Shown: positions 48,532-57,308, numbered from the stretch's first letter. The stretch: DNA of 64,000 nucleotides from JAWRCU01 sp033542235 (GCF_033542235.1 NZ_JAWRCU010000004.1:62001-126000), one strand, 5' to 3'. Numbers and translations: made by a program. The notes: generated by a model from the sequence alone, not told the origin.

Positions 48532-50721
48532 ATGACGGTCGAAGTGCTTGAAAACGGAGCGGAAAGGTTCGTCACGGCTGGCGGCGTGGCCGTCACGCGA
48601 GAACGCCGCGACAGGCCCTATCACGGGGCGATCGAGGCCTATGTCGACGGGCTGAACAGCCGGCGCGGCGCGGTTTTCTCCTCGAACTACGAATATCCGG
48701 GCCGCTATACCCGCTGGGATACCGCGACCATCGATCCGCCCATCGTGATTTCGGCGCGTGGACGGGCCATGCGGGTCGAGGCGCTGAACGCCCGCGGCGA
48801 GGCGCTGCTGCCTGTGATCGCACGCGGCGTTTCGGCCGAGAAGGACATCACGGTCACCCAGACCACGAGGCGCCGCCTCGCGCTGAAGGTGGCTGAGCCG
48901 GGCCGCGTTTTCGCAGAGGAGGAGCGCTCGCGCGTCCCTTCGGTCTTCACGGCACTGAGGGCGATCGTCCAGCTGTTCAGGTCGGACCAGGATCCCAATC
49001 TCGGCCTTTACGGCGCTTTCGGTTACGACCTCGCCTTCCAGTTCGATCCGGTCGACTACAGGCTCGAGCGCAGCGAAAGCCAGCGCGACCTGGTGCTCTA
49101 TCTTCCCGACGAGATCCTCGTCGTCGACCACTATTCGGCAAAGGCTTGGACGGACCGCTACGACTATTCCGGCACGGGCTTCTCGACGGAAGGAGTGCCG
49201 CGGGAGGGCATCGAGGAGCCGTTCCGGCTTGCCGACCGCATCCCGCCGCGGGGCGACCATGAGCCCGGCGAATATGCGCGGCTGGTTGAAAAGGCCAAGG
49301 AGAGCTTCCGCCGCGGCGACCTGTTCGAGGTGGTGCCCGGGCAGATGTTCTACGAGCGCTGCGAGACCGCGCCGTCGGAAATCTCCCGGCGGCTTAAGAA
49401 CATCAATCCGTCGCCCTATTCCTTCTTCATCAATCTCGGCGAAGAGGAATATCTGATCGGCGCCTCGCCCGAAATGTTCGTGCGCGTCAACGGCCGGCGT
49501 GTCGAGACCTGCCCGATCTCGGGGACGATCAAGCGCGGCGACGACGCGATCTCGGATTCGGAACAAATCCTCAAGCTCCTGAATTCGAAGAAGGACGAGT
49601 CCGAGCTCACCATGTGCTCGGATGTCGACCGCAACGACAAGAGCCGGGTCTGCGAGCCGGGCTCAGTGCGCGTCATCGGCCGACGGCAGATCGAGATGTA
49701 TTCGCGCTTGATCCACACGGTCGACCATATCGAGGGAAGGCTGCGCGAAGGCATGGACGCATTCGACGCGTTCCTGTCCCACGCCTGGGCGGTCACGGTG
49801 ACCGGCGCGCCGAAACTCTGGGCCATGCGCTTCATCGAGAACCATGAGAAATCGCCGCGTGCCTGGTATGGCGGGGCGATCGGCATGGTCCATTTCAACG
49901 GCGATCTCAATACCGGGCTGACCCTCAGGACCATCCGCATAAAGGACGGGATCGCAGAAGTCCGCGCCGGCGCTACTCTGCTCTACGATTCCGACCCTCA
50001 GGAGGAAGAAGCAGAAACCGAACTGAAGGCCTCAGCCATGTTATCCGCCATCCGCGACGCCCGCGCGGGCAATTCGGGCAGCACCGAGCGTTCGACCTCG
50101 CGTGTCGGAGAAGGGGTGAAAATTCTCCTTGTCGACCACGAGGACTCCTTCGTGCACACGCTCGCCAATTATTTCAGGCAGACCGGCGCTGACGTGGCGA
50201 CGGTGCGCACTCCGGTGCCGGACGAAGTGTTCGATGAGCTCAAGCCTGACCTCGTAGTGCTGTCGCCCGGACCCGGCCTGCCGAAGGATTTCGATTGCGC
50301 AGCGACGATCAAGCGGGCGCGCAAGCGCGACCTGCCGATCTTCGGGGTCTGCCTCGGCTTGCAGGCGCTGGCCGAGGCCTATGGCGGGGAACTGCGGCAA
50401 TTGCATATCCCGATGCATGGCAAGCCGTCGCGCATCCGCGTCTCGAAGCCCGGCATCATCTTCTCCGGCCTGCCGAAGGAAATCACCGTCGGCCGCTATC
50501 ATTCGATCTTCGCCGATCCCGTCAGGCTGCCTGACGAGTTCGCGGTGACGGCCGAGACGGAAGATGGCGTGATCATGGCTTTCGAACACCGCAACGAGCC
50601 GATTGCGGCCGTGCAATTCCATCCCGAATCGATCATGACGCTCGGCCAGAACGCTGGCATGCGCATGATCGAGAACGTGGTCGCGCATATGCCTCGCAAA
50701 GCGAAGGAAAAGGCGGCTTAG
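48532..50721 (+). CDS. trpEG: Anthranilate synthase, fused TrpE-TrpG
   Basis: 729 residues, the length of rhizobial TrpE(G). The TrpE part (about 1-520) has FSSNYEYPGRYTRWDTA near the start, SPEMFVRV, PISGTIKRG, LTMCSDVDRNDKSRVC and the chorismate-site block VTGAPKLWAMRFIE and YGGAIGMVHFNGD. After a short linker the amidotransferase domain (about 530-729) has LSPGPGLPKDF, nucleophile Cys in FGVCLGLQALAEA and the His-Glu pair in QFHPESIMT. It converts chorismate and glutamine to anthranilate. Start ATG 48532, not 48520, by alignment with known rhizobial proteins. Controlled by the trpL attenuator; feedback by Trp is likely. Confidence 0.97.
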   Translation: MTVEVLENGAERFVTAGGVAVTRERRDRPYHGAIEAYVDGLNSRRGAVFSSNYEYPGRYTRWDTATIDPPIVISARGRAMRVEALNARGEALLPVIARGVSAEKDITVTQTTRRRLALKVAEPGRVFAEEERSRVPSVFTALRAIVQLFRSDQDPNLGLYGAFGYDLAFQFDPVDYRLERSESQRDLVLYLPDEILVVDHYSAKAWTDRYDYSGTGFSTEGVPREGIEEPFRLADRIPPRGDHEPGEYARLVEKAKESFRRGDLFEVVPGQMFYERCETAPSEISRRLKNINPSPYSFFINLGEEEYLIGASPEMFVRVNGRRVETCPISGTIKRGDDAISDSEQILKLLNSKKDESELTMCSDVDRNDKSRVCEPGSVRVIGRRQIEMYSRLIHTVDHIEGRLREGMDAFDAFLSHAWAVTVTGAPKLWAMRFIENHEKSPRAWYGGAIGMVHFNGDLNTGLTLRTIRIKDGIAEVRAGATLLYDSDPQEEEAETELKASAMLSAIRDARAGNSGSTERSTSRVGEGVKILLVDHEDSFVHTLANYFRQTGADVATVRTPVPDEVFDELKPDLVVLSPGPGLPKDFDCAATIKRARKRDLPIFGVCLGLQALAEAYGGELRQLHIPMHGKPSRIRVSKPGIIFSGLPKEITVGRYHSIFADPVRLPDEFAVTAETEDGVIMAFEHRNEPIAAVQFHPESIMTLGQNAGMRMIENVVAHMPRKAKEKAA

Positions 50722-50779
50722 ACGTGGTCTCGGCGAGACCAATGCTCCGCATCGGGTACGAAAGGGCGCGATCGTTCCA

Positions 50780-51709
50780 ATGATCGCAGCAGATGCAAAA
50801 TCTTCAGCGAAGCGAAAGGTCGCTTCGCTCGCCTTCTGGTCCATCATCATCGCATTCGTGGTGATGGGGCTGAAATTCGTCGCCTGGAGAATGACTGGCT
50901 CCGTCGCGCTTTATTCGGACGCGCTGGAGTCGATCGTCAATGTGATCGCGGCAAGCGCCGCCTTCTGGGCAATCCGCGTCAGTCACAAGCCGGCCGATCC
51001 TGAGCACCCGTTCGGCCATCACAAGGCGGAATATTTCTCGGCGGTGCTGGAGGGCGTTTTGATCGGCGTCGCTGCGGTGCTGATCATGATGGAGGTGGCG
51101 CGCCACTGGGCTTCACCGCCGGCGCTCGATCAACCGTGGAACGGGCTCGTCGTCAACGCGGTCGCGGCCGCGATCAATGCCGTGTGGGCGCTTCTGCTGA
51201 TCCGCGTCGGGACCAACGAGAAGTCGCCGGCGCTGGTTGCCGACGGACGCCATATCATGGCGGATGTCGTGACCTCGGTGGGCGTGATCGCTGGCCTGAT
51301 CGGCGCAGTGACCACCGGTTGGCATGTGCTCGACCCGCTGCTAGCGCTGCTCGTTGCGCTCAACATATTGTGGGAAGGCTGGAAGGTCGTCAGCTCATCG
51401 GTGGACGGGCTGATGGACAGGGCCGTCGAGCCGGATGAAACGATCCGCATTCGCGACATCATCTCGTCGAACGCGCAAGGCGCGATCGAGGTGCACGACC
51501 TGAAGACCAGGATGGCCGGTCGGGCAACGTTCATCGAATTCCACTTGGTGGTGCAATCCGACATGAGCGTCGCGGAAAGCCACGTGATCTGCGACCGTAT
51601 CGAGGGGGCGCTGAAAAAAGAGATCCCGTCGGTGCGCGTGATCATCCATGTCGAGCCCGACGACGAGGCCAAGCTCCCCAAGGGCACGGCGTCCGTGCCG
51701 TTTGCTTAG
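50780..51709 (+). CDS. Cation diffusion facilitator (CDF) transporter
   Basis: 309 residues with six membrane helices and a cytoplasmic C-terminal domain (about 215-300; IEVHDLKTRMAGRATFIEFHLVV). Transport-site residues: Asp in YSDALESIVN (helix 2) and His-x3-Asp in DGRHIMADVVTS (helix 5). HPFGHHKAEYFSA between helices 2 and 3 is usual. It exports Zn2+, Fe2+ or Mn2+ by proton exchange; the metal cannot be told. No metal regulator is adjacent. Confidence 0.92.
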   Translation: MIAADAKSSAKRKVASLAFWSIIIAFVVMGLKFVAWRMTGSVALYSDALESIVNVIAASAAFWAIRVSHKPADPEHPFGHHKAEYFSAVLEGVLIGVAAVLIMMEVARHWASPPALDQPWNGLVVNAVAAAINAVWALLLIRVGTNEKSPALVADGRHIMADVVTSVGVIAGLIGAVTTGWHVLDPLLALLVALNILWEGWKVVSSSVDGLMDRAVEPDETIRIRDIISSNAQGAIEVHDLKTRMAGRATFIEFHLVVQSDMSVAESHVICDRIEGALKKEIPSVRVIIHVEPDDEAKLPKGTASVPFA

Positions 51710-51728
51710 CGGCTTCTGTTTTTAGGTT

Positions 51729-51777
51729 GGCGCTGCCCCTCACCCTTACCCTTAGGGCAAGGGTGAGGGGCAGCGCC
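51729..51777. repeat. Perfect 19-bp hairpin, DUF559-repeat related (locus F)
   Basis: GGCGCTGCCCCTCACCCTT (51729-51747) and its exact inverse at 51759-51777, with an 11-base loop that itself contains CCCT/AGGG. The wording GCTGCCCCTCA matches the outer end of the DUF559 cassette (GCGCTGCCCCTCATCCGCC in reverse complement of the left arm). It lies between the convergent CDF and secreted-protein genes and may act as terminator. Confidence 0.8.
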
Positions 51778-51815
51778 TGCGTCAAGCGGATGGCAAAACG
51801 CTCCGGCCGGGCAGA

Positions 51816-52892
51816 TCACAACCCGCACGCCGAGAGGGGCATCTGGTCCAGCCGGAACACCTTGTCGTCCGACTTGGTCTTGCCGGAGGTCGCGCACATA
51901 TCGCCGATCGGCATGCTGCTGTTCGGATTGGCAAGCATCATGGTGCCGTTGACACCGCGGCGAAGATAAATCTCCTTCTCCGAGAGATCGCAGGAAGCGG
52001 CGCGTTCCTTTGCCGTCGCGACACAGCGCCACTGGTCGCCCTCGCCGTCGCATGAATAGTTCTGCACGGCCTTGTCCGAGCGGCTATGCGTCGTCACGGA
52101 AACCATGATCCCAGCGCCGCTTGGCCAGTTCTCGGCACTGCCGCCGTCAATGGAAGCTATCTCAGCAGGTCCACGGGACACACGGATCGTTTGGGTCAGC
52201 TGGTCCGGATGCGACGACAGATGCGCTTCTGCATAGTCGCGCCCGAAGCAGAAGGGCTGATCGGGCTTGAGCCGCTGGCGCAGAGGCTCCCCGAGCGCCG
52301 GATCGATCGGGTCGATGCTGGCGAATTCCTTCCTGCACTGGTCGGCCGGCAACCGGTCGAGCACGAAGCCGCTGTCGTCGGTTCCGAGCGCCTGCTTCTC
52401 GAATTCCGCGGGACCGAGCTCCTCTTCGGCACCGCCATCGAGATAGATGTCTCGGTCGACACCGTCCATGACAAGCCTTCCCTTGGCGTCGAGCTTCAGC
52501 GTGGCCATGGAGCGATCGCATTCCATGCCGCAATAGATGGCACCGTTTTCACTATCCTTGCGGCACCATCCGCCGGCCCAGTCCGGCTTGCCGGCACCGC
52601 GCAGCGTCGTCGTCATGAAGCCGTTATAGCCGGCATCCGCGACGCCGTTTTGCGACTCCTCGTTCGGCCGGCTGACCGGATCGCGACCATAGAAGAAGAA
52701 TATCCGCGTCACCTTCTGGTTCGGATGCGCCGCCATGTGCCTGGCGTCATAGACGCGGCCGAAGCAGGCATCGCCGCCATCGGGACTGAGCTCGGTGAGC
52801 CGTGCAAGATCATCCTGAGCGAATGTCGCCCCGGCAAATGCGAGCATAGCTGCCGCGAACCCGAACCGAAACGAGTTCCTGAGTGAAATCAT
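51816..52892 (-). CDS. Secreted protein with a duplicated Cys-containing domain, function unknown
   Basis: 358 residues. Signal peptide: FGFAAAMLAFAGATFAQ, cleavage near 25. Two similar halves follow. Half 1 starts CFGRVYDARHMAAHPNQKVTRIFFFYG (about 43); half 2 starts CFGRDYAEAHLSSHPDQLTQTIRVSRG (about 215). Each half then has further paired cysteines (WCRKDSENGAIYCGMECD; YSCDGEGDQWRCVA) and an IYLDGG or IYLRRG strand. So it is an internal duplication, with several probable disulfides. No family name known to me. Periplasmic. Divergent from the DsrE gene. Confidence 0.8.
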   Translation of the reverse strand: MISLRNSFRFGFAAAMLAFAGATFAQDDLARLTELSPDGGDACFGRVYDARHMAAHPNQKVTRIFFFYGRDPVSRPNEESQNGVADAGYNGFMTTTLRGAGKPDWAGGWCRKDSENGAIYCGMECDRSMATLKLDAKGRLVMDGVDRDIYLDGGAEEELGPAEFEKQALGTDDSGFVLDRLPADQCRKEFASIDPIDPALGEPLRQRLKPDQPFCFGRDYAEAHLSSHPDQLTQTIRVSRGPAEIASIDGGSAENWPSGAGIMVSVTTHSRSDKAVQNYSCDGEGDQWRCVATAKERAASCDLSEKEIYLRRGVNGTMMLANPNSSMPIGDMCATSGKTKSDDKVFRLDQMPLSACGL

Positions 52893-52992
52893 ACCCGCCT
52901 CCCGCGATCACCCAATGAAACGGCATAATTCCGTGATAAAGGCCACAGTCAAGGCGACGCTACGCGCCAAGTGCAATCGAGGAGAACTTTAG

Positions 52993-53424
52993 ATGAAGCG
53001 GCGGGAGGTCTTTCGCGGATTGTTCGCCGGGGTGGGAGCCTGGTTCGGTCTCACCGAGGCGCGCGCGCAGTCCGCCAGCAAATCCAGGGTCGCCTATCAC
53101 CTGAGCGATGTCGACAAGGTCGCGTTCGTCCTGGGCAACATCAAAAATCACTATGAGGGCACAGGCGGAGCTGTCGAAATTGCGCTGGTGGTGCATGGCC
53201 CGGCGCTCGCCGCCTTCAAGATCGAGGGAGCTTCGGCCGCCATTTCGAGCCGCTTCGCCGGCCTCGTGAAGGAAGGACTGGTCGCCCATGCCTGCGCCAA
53301 CACCATGAAAGGCATGGACATCGGGCTTGCCGACCTCCTCGCCGGTTTTCACACCGCCGACGCCGGCGGTGTCGTGAAGCTTGCCCAGCTGCAAGGTGAA
53401 GGCTACGCCTACCTCAGGCCATAG
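52993..53424 (+). CDS. Exported DsrE/DsrF-like protein
   Basis: 143 residues. The N-terminus MKRREVFRGLFAGVGAWFGLTEARAQ is a signal peptide with a twin-arginine-like start. The mature part has the DsrE fold pattern: VAYHLSDVDKVAFVLGNIKNH, then VEIALVVHGPALAAFK, then VAHACANTMKGMDI, with one Cys at the place of the sulfur-carrying Cys of DsrE-like proteins. Possibly periplasmic sulfur handling (inference). It is followed seven bases on by a membrane permease, probably one operon. Confidence 0.83.
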   Translation: MKRREVFRGLFAGVGAWFGLTEARAQSASKSRVAYHLSDVDKVAFVLGNIKNHYEGTGGAVEIALVVHGPALAAFKIEGASAAISSRFAGLVKEGLVAHACANTMKGMDIGLADLLAGFHTADAGGVVKLAQLQGEGYAYLRP

Positions 53425-53431
53425 CTACTTC

Positions 53432-54517
53432 ATGCACCAGACCGTACCCTCCCGACCGGAACCGCTCTCGCGCCTGCCCCGCGCTGTCCAGTGGATGCTG
53501 CTCGCCGTGCTTTCGGCGGTTCTCGCCGGACTGCTCGAGTTTTTGCAGCTGCCCGCCGCACTGCTGGTCGGGCCGATGCTTGCCGGCATCGCCGCAGGCG
53601 TCAATGGCGCAACGGTGCGCCCGCCGCGCATCGCCTTCATCGCGGCGCAGGCGGTCGTCGGCTGCCTGATTGCGAAAGCGGTCGAACCGGAGATTTTCAG
53701 GTCTTTCGTGTCCGACTGGCCCCTGTTCCTTGTAGTTGTGCTCGCAACGCTCGCCGCAAGCAGCCTGCTCGGCTACATGGGGAGCCGCTGGAAGGTGCTG
53801 CCCGGCACCACCGCGGTCTGGGGCTCCACCCCTGGAGCGGCGAACGCCATGGTGCTGATGGCGGAAGCGTTCGGGGCAGATGTTCGCCTGGTCGCCTTCA
53901 TGCAATATCTGCGCGTCATCTTCGTCTCGCTGGCCGCCGCCCTCATTGCCAAATTTTGGGTGGATACATCCGGCGTCGCAGCCCCGCCGATCGTCTGGTT
54001 CCCGACGATCGACTGGCCGGCCTTCGGCGCCACCATCGCGATCGCAGCGGTCGGTGGCGCGGTCGGCCGCGCGATCAAGCTGCCGGGTGGAACCTTCCTC
54101 GGGCCGATGATCCTCGGCGCGGCACTCCATCTCGGCGGCTACATCAATCTGCAGCTGCCGCAGTGGCTGCTCGGGCTGAGCTATATGGTCATCGGGTGGT
54201 GGATAGGGCTCAACTTCACCCGCCCCATCCTACTGCATGCCGCGCGTGCCCTGCCGCAGATCATCGGCTCGATCCTGGTGCTCATCGCTTTTTGCGCCGC
54301 GCTCGGTTACGTCCTTAGCCTTGCGCTCGGCATCGACCCTCTGACGGCCTATCTGGCGACGAGCCCAGGGGGGATGGATTCGGTCGCCATCATCGCGGCC
54401 GCCTCCAACCGCGTGGACCTGTCCTTCATTATGGCGCTGCAGATGGCACGTTTCCTGATCGTGCTGATCATCGGGCCGCCGCTCGTTCGCCTGCTTGCGC
54501 GCAGCCTCGGCGGATAG
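53432..54517 (+). CDS. AbrB-family (AmoA-like) membrane protein
   Basis: 361 residues with about ten membrane helices in two homologous halves: PAALLVGPMLAGIAAG in the first, PGGTFLGPMILGAALHLGG in the second, each with the family GPM motif; SPGGMDSVAIIAA near the end and STPGAANAMVLMAEAFG in the middle are equivalent. Annotated elsewhere as AbrB or ammonia-monooxygenase-like, but not an oxygenase. Function unknown; perhaps transport. Start ATG 53432 lies seven bases after the DsrE-like stop. Confidence 0.87.
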   Translation: MHQTVPSRPEPLSRLPRAVQWMLLAVLSAVLAGLLEFLQLPAALLVGPMLAGIAAGVNGATVRPPRIAFIAAQAVVGCLIAKAVEPEIFRSFVSDWPLFLVVVLATLAASSLLGYMGSRWKVLPGTTAVWGSTPGAANAMVLMAEAFGADVRLVAFMQYLRVIFVSLAAALIAKFWVDTSGVAAPPIVWFPTIDWPAFGATIAIAAVGGAVGRAIKLPGGTFLGPMILGAALHLGGYINLQLPQWLLGLSYMVIGWWIGLNFTRPILLHAARALPQIIGSILVLIAFCAALGYVLSLALGIDPLTAYLATSPGGMDSVAIIAAASNRVDLSFIMALQMARFLIVLIIGPPLVRLLARSLGG

Positions 54518-54562
54518 ACAGGCATTGCGGCAAAGGGCGGCCGAAAAATTTTTTGCCGGACA

Positions 54563-54590
54563 TGTCGATATGACCACAAGCCGCTTGTCG
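54563..54590 (+). promoter_or_regulatory. Candidate ECF42-dependent promoter
   Basis: TGTCGA at 54563-54568 matches the -35 element I recall for ECF42 sigma factors, with TGTCG at 54586-54590 at about -10. It lies 52-79 bases before the first DGPF gene. If real, it gives autoregulation of the DGPF-ECF42 operon. Confidence 0.45.
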
Positions 54591-54641
54591 TGAGGATAGG
54601 AGCGGCGTTTTCGCCCGGCTCCGGAACAAAGGAGATATGAC

Positions 54642-55055
54642 ATGCGGTTCATCATCCTGGTCAAGGCAACCAAGCACTCCGAACAGGGCATCATGCCCCC
54701 GCAGGACGTCTTCGACGCCATGGCCGATTATCACGAGCAACTGACCCGGGCCGGCGTTCTGCTCGACGCCAACGGGCTGCAGCCGAGCTCGAAGGGCTGG
54801 CGCATCAAATGGACGGGCGGCAAGAAGACCGTTGTCGACGGTCCTTTCACCGAGGCGAAGGAACTCGTTGCAGGCTACACCGTAATCGACGTGAAGTCGC
54901 CGGAAGAGGCGCGCGAATGGGCTCGCCGCTTCCCGAATCCCCATAACGATGACGGCGAAATAGAAGTGCGCCAGCTGTACGAGCTGCAGGATCTCGGCGG
55001 CTCGGAAGAATGGACCAACAGGTTCCAGGAAATGGAGATCACAACACGGAAGTAA
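54642..55055 (+). CDS. DGPF/YciI-family protein, first
   Basis: 137 residues, YCII-related ferredoxin-like fold with the signature VVDGPFTEAKELVAGYTVIDV (in parts). The start MRFIILVKATKHSEQG and the helix DYHEQLTRAGVLLDANGL are typical. In many bacteria such DGPF proteins are encoded next to ECF42 sigma factors, as here, and are their presumed target or partner. Ribosome site AAAGGAG. The biochemical role is unknown. Confidence 0.9.
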   Translation: MRFIILVKATKHSEQGIMPPQDVFDAMADYHEQLTRAGVLLDANGLQPSSKGWRIKWTGGKKTVVDGPFTEAKELVAGYTVIDVKSPEEAREWARRFPNPHNDDGEIEVRQLYELQDLGGSEEWTNRFQEMEITTRK

Positions 55056-55108
55056 CCCATCCGCCACAACGGCCGCATGCCGCCAACAAAGCGCCAGGAG
55101 ATCTGAAG

Positions 55109-55546
55109 ATGCAAATTCTTGGAATGCTCAAATCCGACCCCGAAACAGACGCCAATCCGCCGCCGTTCGACCCCGTGCTGATGGCTCGGATGGGAGACTT
55201 CGTGGAGGAGGCAGCCAAGGCCGGCGTGCTGGTCGCGACAAACGGGCTGCATCCGAGCGCGGCGGGCAAGCGCATCAAGCTTGATCGTGGCAAAGTGACG
55301 ATCACCGACGGGCCGTTCACGGAATCGAAGGAGCTGGTCTCCTCCTTTGCACTGTTCGAGGTGACTTCGATGGACGAGGCTGTCCACTGGACGACGCGCT
55401 TCCTGGAAATCCTGGGCAAGGGCGAGTGCGAACTCAGGCCTGTTTTCGAGACGTCGGACTTTCCGGACGATCTGCTCGCACCGGAAGAGGTCACGCAGGA
55501 GAAGGCGACTCGCCAGCAGATGGCTCTGAATGCCGCAAAACGATAG
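55109..55546 (+). CDS. DGPF/YciI-family protein, second
   Basis: 145 residues, same family as the preceding gene: TITDGPFTESKELVSSFALFEV and AAKAGVLVATNGLHPSAAGKRI. It has a longer C-terminal tail (SDFPDDLLAPEEVTQEKATRQQ in parts). Ribosome site CCAGGAGATC before ATG 55109. It lies between the first DGPF gene (53 bases) and the ECF42 gene (54 bases) in one operon. Confidence 0.9.
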   Translation: MQILGMLKSDPETDANPPPFDPVLMARMGDFVEEAAKAGVLVATNGLHPSAAGKRIKLDRGKVTITDGPFTESKELVSSFALFEVTSMDEAVHWTTRFLEILGKGECELRPVFETSDFPDDLLAPEEVTQEKATRQQMALNAAKR

Positions 55547-55600
55547 TCCCGGCCCATCGGGCTTGCGCCTGCGCAACAGAGATGTAGTGATCGTCAGCCG

Positions 55601-56884
55601 GTGACGGCTGACGACACACATCGCGCCATCGAGGCGGTCTGGAGGATAGAGCAGGCGAAGCTCATCGCCGGGCTGACGCGCATCGTGCGCGATGTCGGCA
55701 TTGCGGAGGAGCTTGCGCAGGACGCGCTCATTGCCGCGCTCAAGCACTGGCCGGCAAACGGCATTCCTGACCGACCGGGCGCCTGGCTGATGGCGGTTGC
55801 GAAAAATCTCGCCATTAACCAGCTGCAACGGAAGAAGCGGCTCGATCGCAAGCTGGAGGAGATCGGGCATGAGAGCCAGGAAGCCGTCATCCAGGATCTG
55901 GATGCTGCTCTCGACGACGTAGTCGGCGATGATTTGCTCAGCCTCATCTTCATCGCATGCCATCCGATCCTTGAGCGGGAGGCGCGCGCGGCCCTCACTC
56001 TGCGTCTGCTCGGCGGCCTGACGACGGCCGAGATCGCTCGGGCTTTCCTTGCCGCGGAGCCCACAATCCAGCAGCGCATCGTGCGTGCCAAGCGGAAGCT
56101 GGCACAGGCACGGGTACCCTTCGAGGTGCCGCACAAGGAGGAACTGGGCCAGCGGCTCTCTTCGGTCCTGGAGATCATCTATCTGATCTTCAACGAAGGC
56201 TATGCAGCGACCGCCGGCGAGGACTGGATGCGACCGCGGCTCTGTGACGAGGCGCTGCGGCTCGCCCGCATTCTCGTCGGGCTCGCGGGCGAGGAGCCGG
56301 AGGTGCACGGCCTCGTTGCTCTGATGGAAATACAGTCGTCACGATTCGCCGCTCGAATCGGGCCATCCGGGGAGCCGGTGCTTCTCTTCGATCAGAACCG
56401 TGCCCGTTGGGATCAGGCCCGCATCCGCCGCGGCCTTGCCGCGCTTGGCCGCGCAGAGAATAAAGCCGAAGCGCTCGGGCGGCTGCCCGGGCCATACACG
56501 CTGCAGGCCGCGATCACCGCGTGCCATGCGGTAGCGCGGACGCCGGAGGAAACCGATTGGCGGCGCATAGTGGCCCTTTATGATGAGCTTGCGGAGACTA
56601 CGCCTTCGCCCGTGGTGGAGATGAACCGCGCTGTGGCCGTCGCCTTCGCCGCTGGCCCCGAGGCGGGGCTCGAGCTTATCGACCAGCTGGTCGTGGAGCC
56701 GGCGCTCGCGAATTATCACCTTTTACCTGGAATACGCGGCGACCTGCTGGTGAAGCTCGGTCGGTATCGGGAGGCGCAGATCGAATTCGAGCGCGCCGCG
56801 GGATTGACGCGCAACGCGAGGGAACGCGCCCTGCTGCTGGACCGCGCCCGCGAATGTGCGAGGAACGCAGAAATCCCTTCATAG
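55601..56884 (+). CDS. ECF42-type RNA polymerase sigma factor with C-terminal TPR-like domain
   Basis: 427 residues from a GTG start. Sigma region 2 (about 10-75): AKLIAGLTRIVRDVGIAEELAQDALIAALKHWP and GAWLMAVAKNLAINQLQR. Sigma region 4 (about 110-170): LTLRLLGGLTTAEIARAFLAAEPTIQQRIVRAKRKL. The long C-terminal domain (about 185-420) is the ECF42 extension, ending in helical TPR-like repeats (LPGIRGDLLVKLGRYREAQIEFERA). No anti-sigma gene is near, as expected for this group; the extension itself is thought to control activity. No clear ribosome site before the GTG, but coupling to the upstream gene is possible. Confidence 0.93.
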   Translation: MTADDTHRAIEAVWRIEQAKLIAGLTRIVRDVGIAEELAQDALIAALKHWPANGIPDRPGAWLMAVAKNLAINQLQRKKRLDRKLEEIGHESQEAVIQDLDAALDDVVGDDLLSLIFIACHPILEREARAALTLRLLGGLTTAEIARAFLAAEPTIQQRIVRAKRKLAQARVPFEVPHKEELGQRLSSVLEIIYLIFNEGYAATAGEDWMRPRLCDEALRLARILVGLAGEEPEVHGLVALMEIQSSRFAARIGPSGEPVLLFDQNRARWDQARIRRGLAALGRAENKAEALGRLPGPYTLQAAITACHAVARTPEETDWRRIVALYDELAETTPSPVVEMNRAVAVAFAAGPEAGLELIDQLVVEPALANYHLLPGIRGDLLVKLGRYREAQIEFERAAGLTRNARERALLLDRARECARNAEIPS

Positions 56885-57063
56885 CTGCCGGTCCCCATCA
56901 GCAACGCGCTTGGCGTGGGCGCCTATCACTATCTCACCATCCCGTTGAGATGAACTGCCCGATGCTCCGGCCCTGTAATATGTCATGACGATTTAGTGAC
57001 AAGGTGGCGCGGTCCGCCGCGCGAGGGTTGCCTCGTCTCGGCCTGTCCTGTATGTAGGCCGCC

Positions 57064-57180
57064 ATGCAAATGCGCACGCACGCCGTGAAATCGACCTTTG
57101 CCGTCTCTACCGGCGGGACGTTGCGCGCGCTTTCGGCCACCCTTCTTCTCGGCCTTATCGGCGATCGTCGGGCTCGCTGA
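57064..57180 (+). CDS. Candidate leucine leader peptide (LeuL) upstream of leuA
   Basis: 38 codons from ATG 57064 (or Met3 at 57070). Near the end, codons 27-31 read CTT CTT CTC GGC CTT (LLLGL), and six of 38 codons are Leu. The stop lies between two competing hairpins. This is the layout of a leucine attenuator. The leader is longer than usual and no ribosome site is obvious, so it is a candidate. The stretch 56885-57063 before it holds nothing I can name. Confidence 0.5.
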   Translation: MQMRTHAVKSTFAVSTGGTLRALSATLLLGLIGDRRAR

Positions 57181-57219
57181 AGGAGCACCCGGCGATCGAA
57201 TTTGACGCCTATGCTCCTT
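57162..57219 (+). promoter_or_regulatory. Mutually exclusive hairpins in the leuA leader
   Basis: Hairpin 1: CGATCGTCGGG (57162-57172) pairs with CCCGGCGATCG (57188-57198), 11 bp with one G-U. Hairpin 2: AAGGAGCA (57180-57187) pairs perfectly with TGCTCCTT (57212-57219). AAGGAGCA lies in the loop of hairpin 1, and the 3' arm of hairpin 1 lies in the loop of hairpin 2, so they exclude each other or form a pseudoknot. Hairpin 1 starts right after the Leu codons. A U-run is lacking; control may be by translation, since CTCCT could pair with the leuA ribosome site GGAGGA. Confidence 0.55.
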
Positions 57220-57308
57220 GCCAGTCACAATTTATAGCCTGAACTCCTGATAGCGGCGTTGCCGAGCGCAGGGCCTGAAGGGCTCCGCCGGTCGCCGGAG
57301 GAAACACG

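Noticed and set aside
54875..56308. 477-residue minus-strand frame
   Set aside because: Antisense to the DGPF and ECF42 genes, which are clear; no family features.
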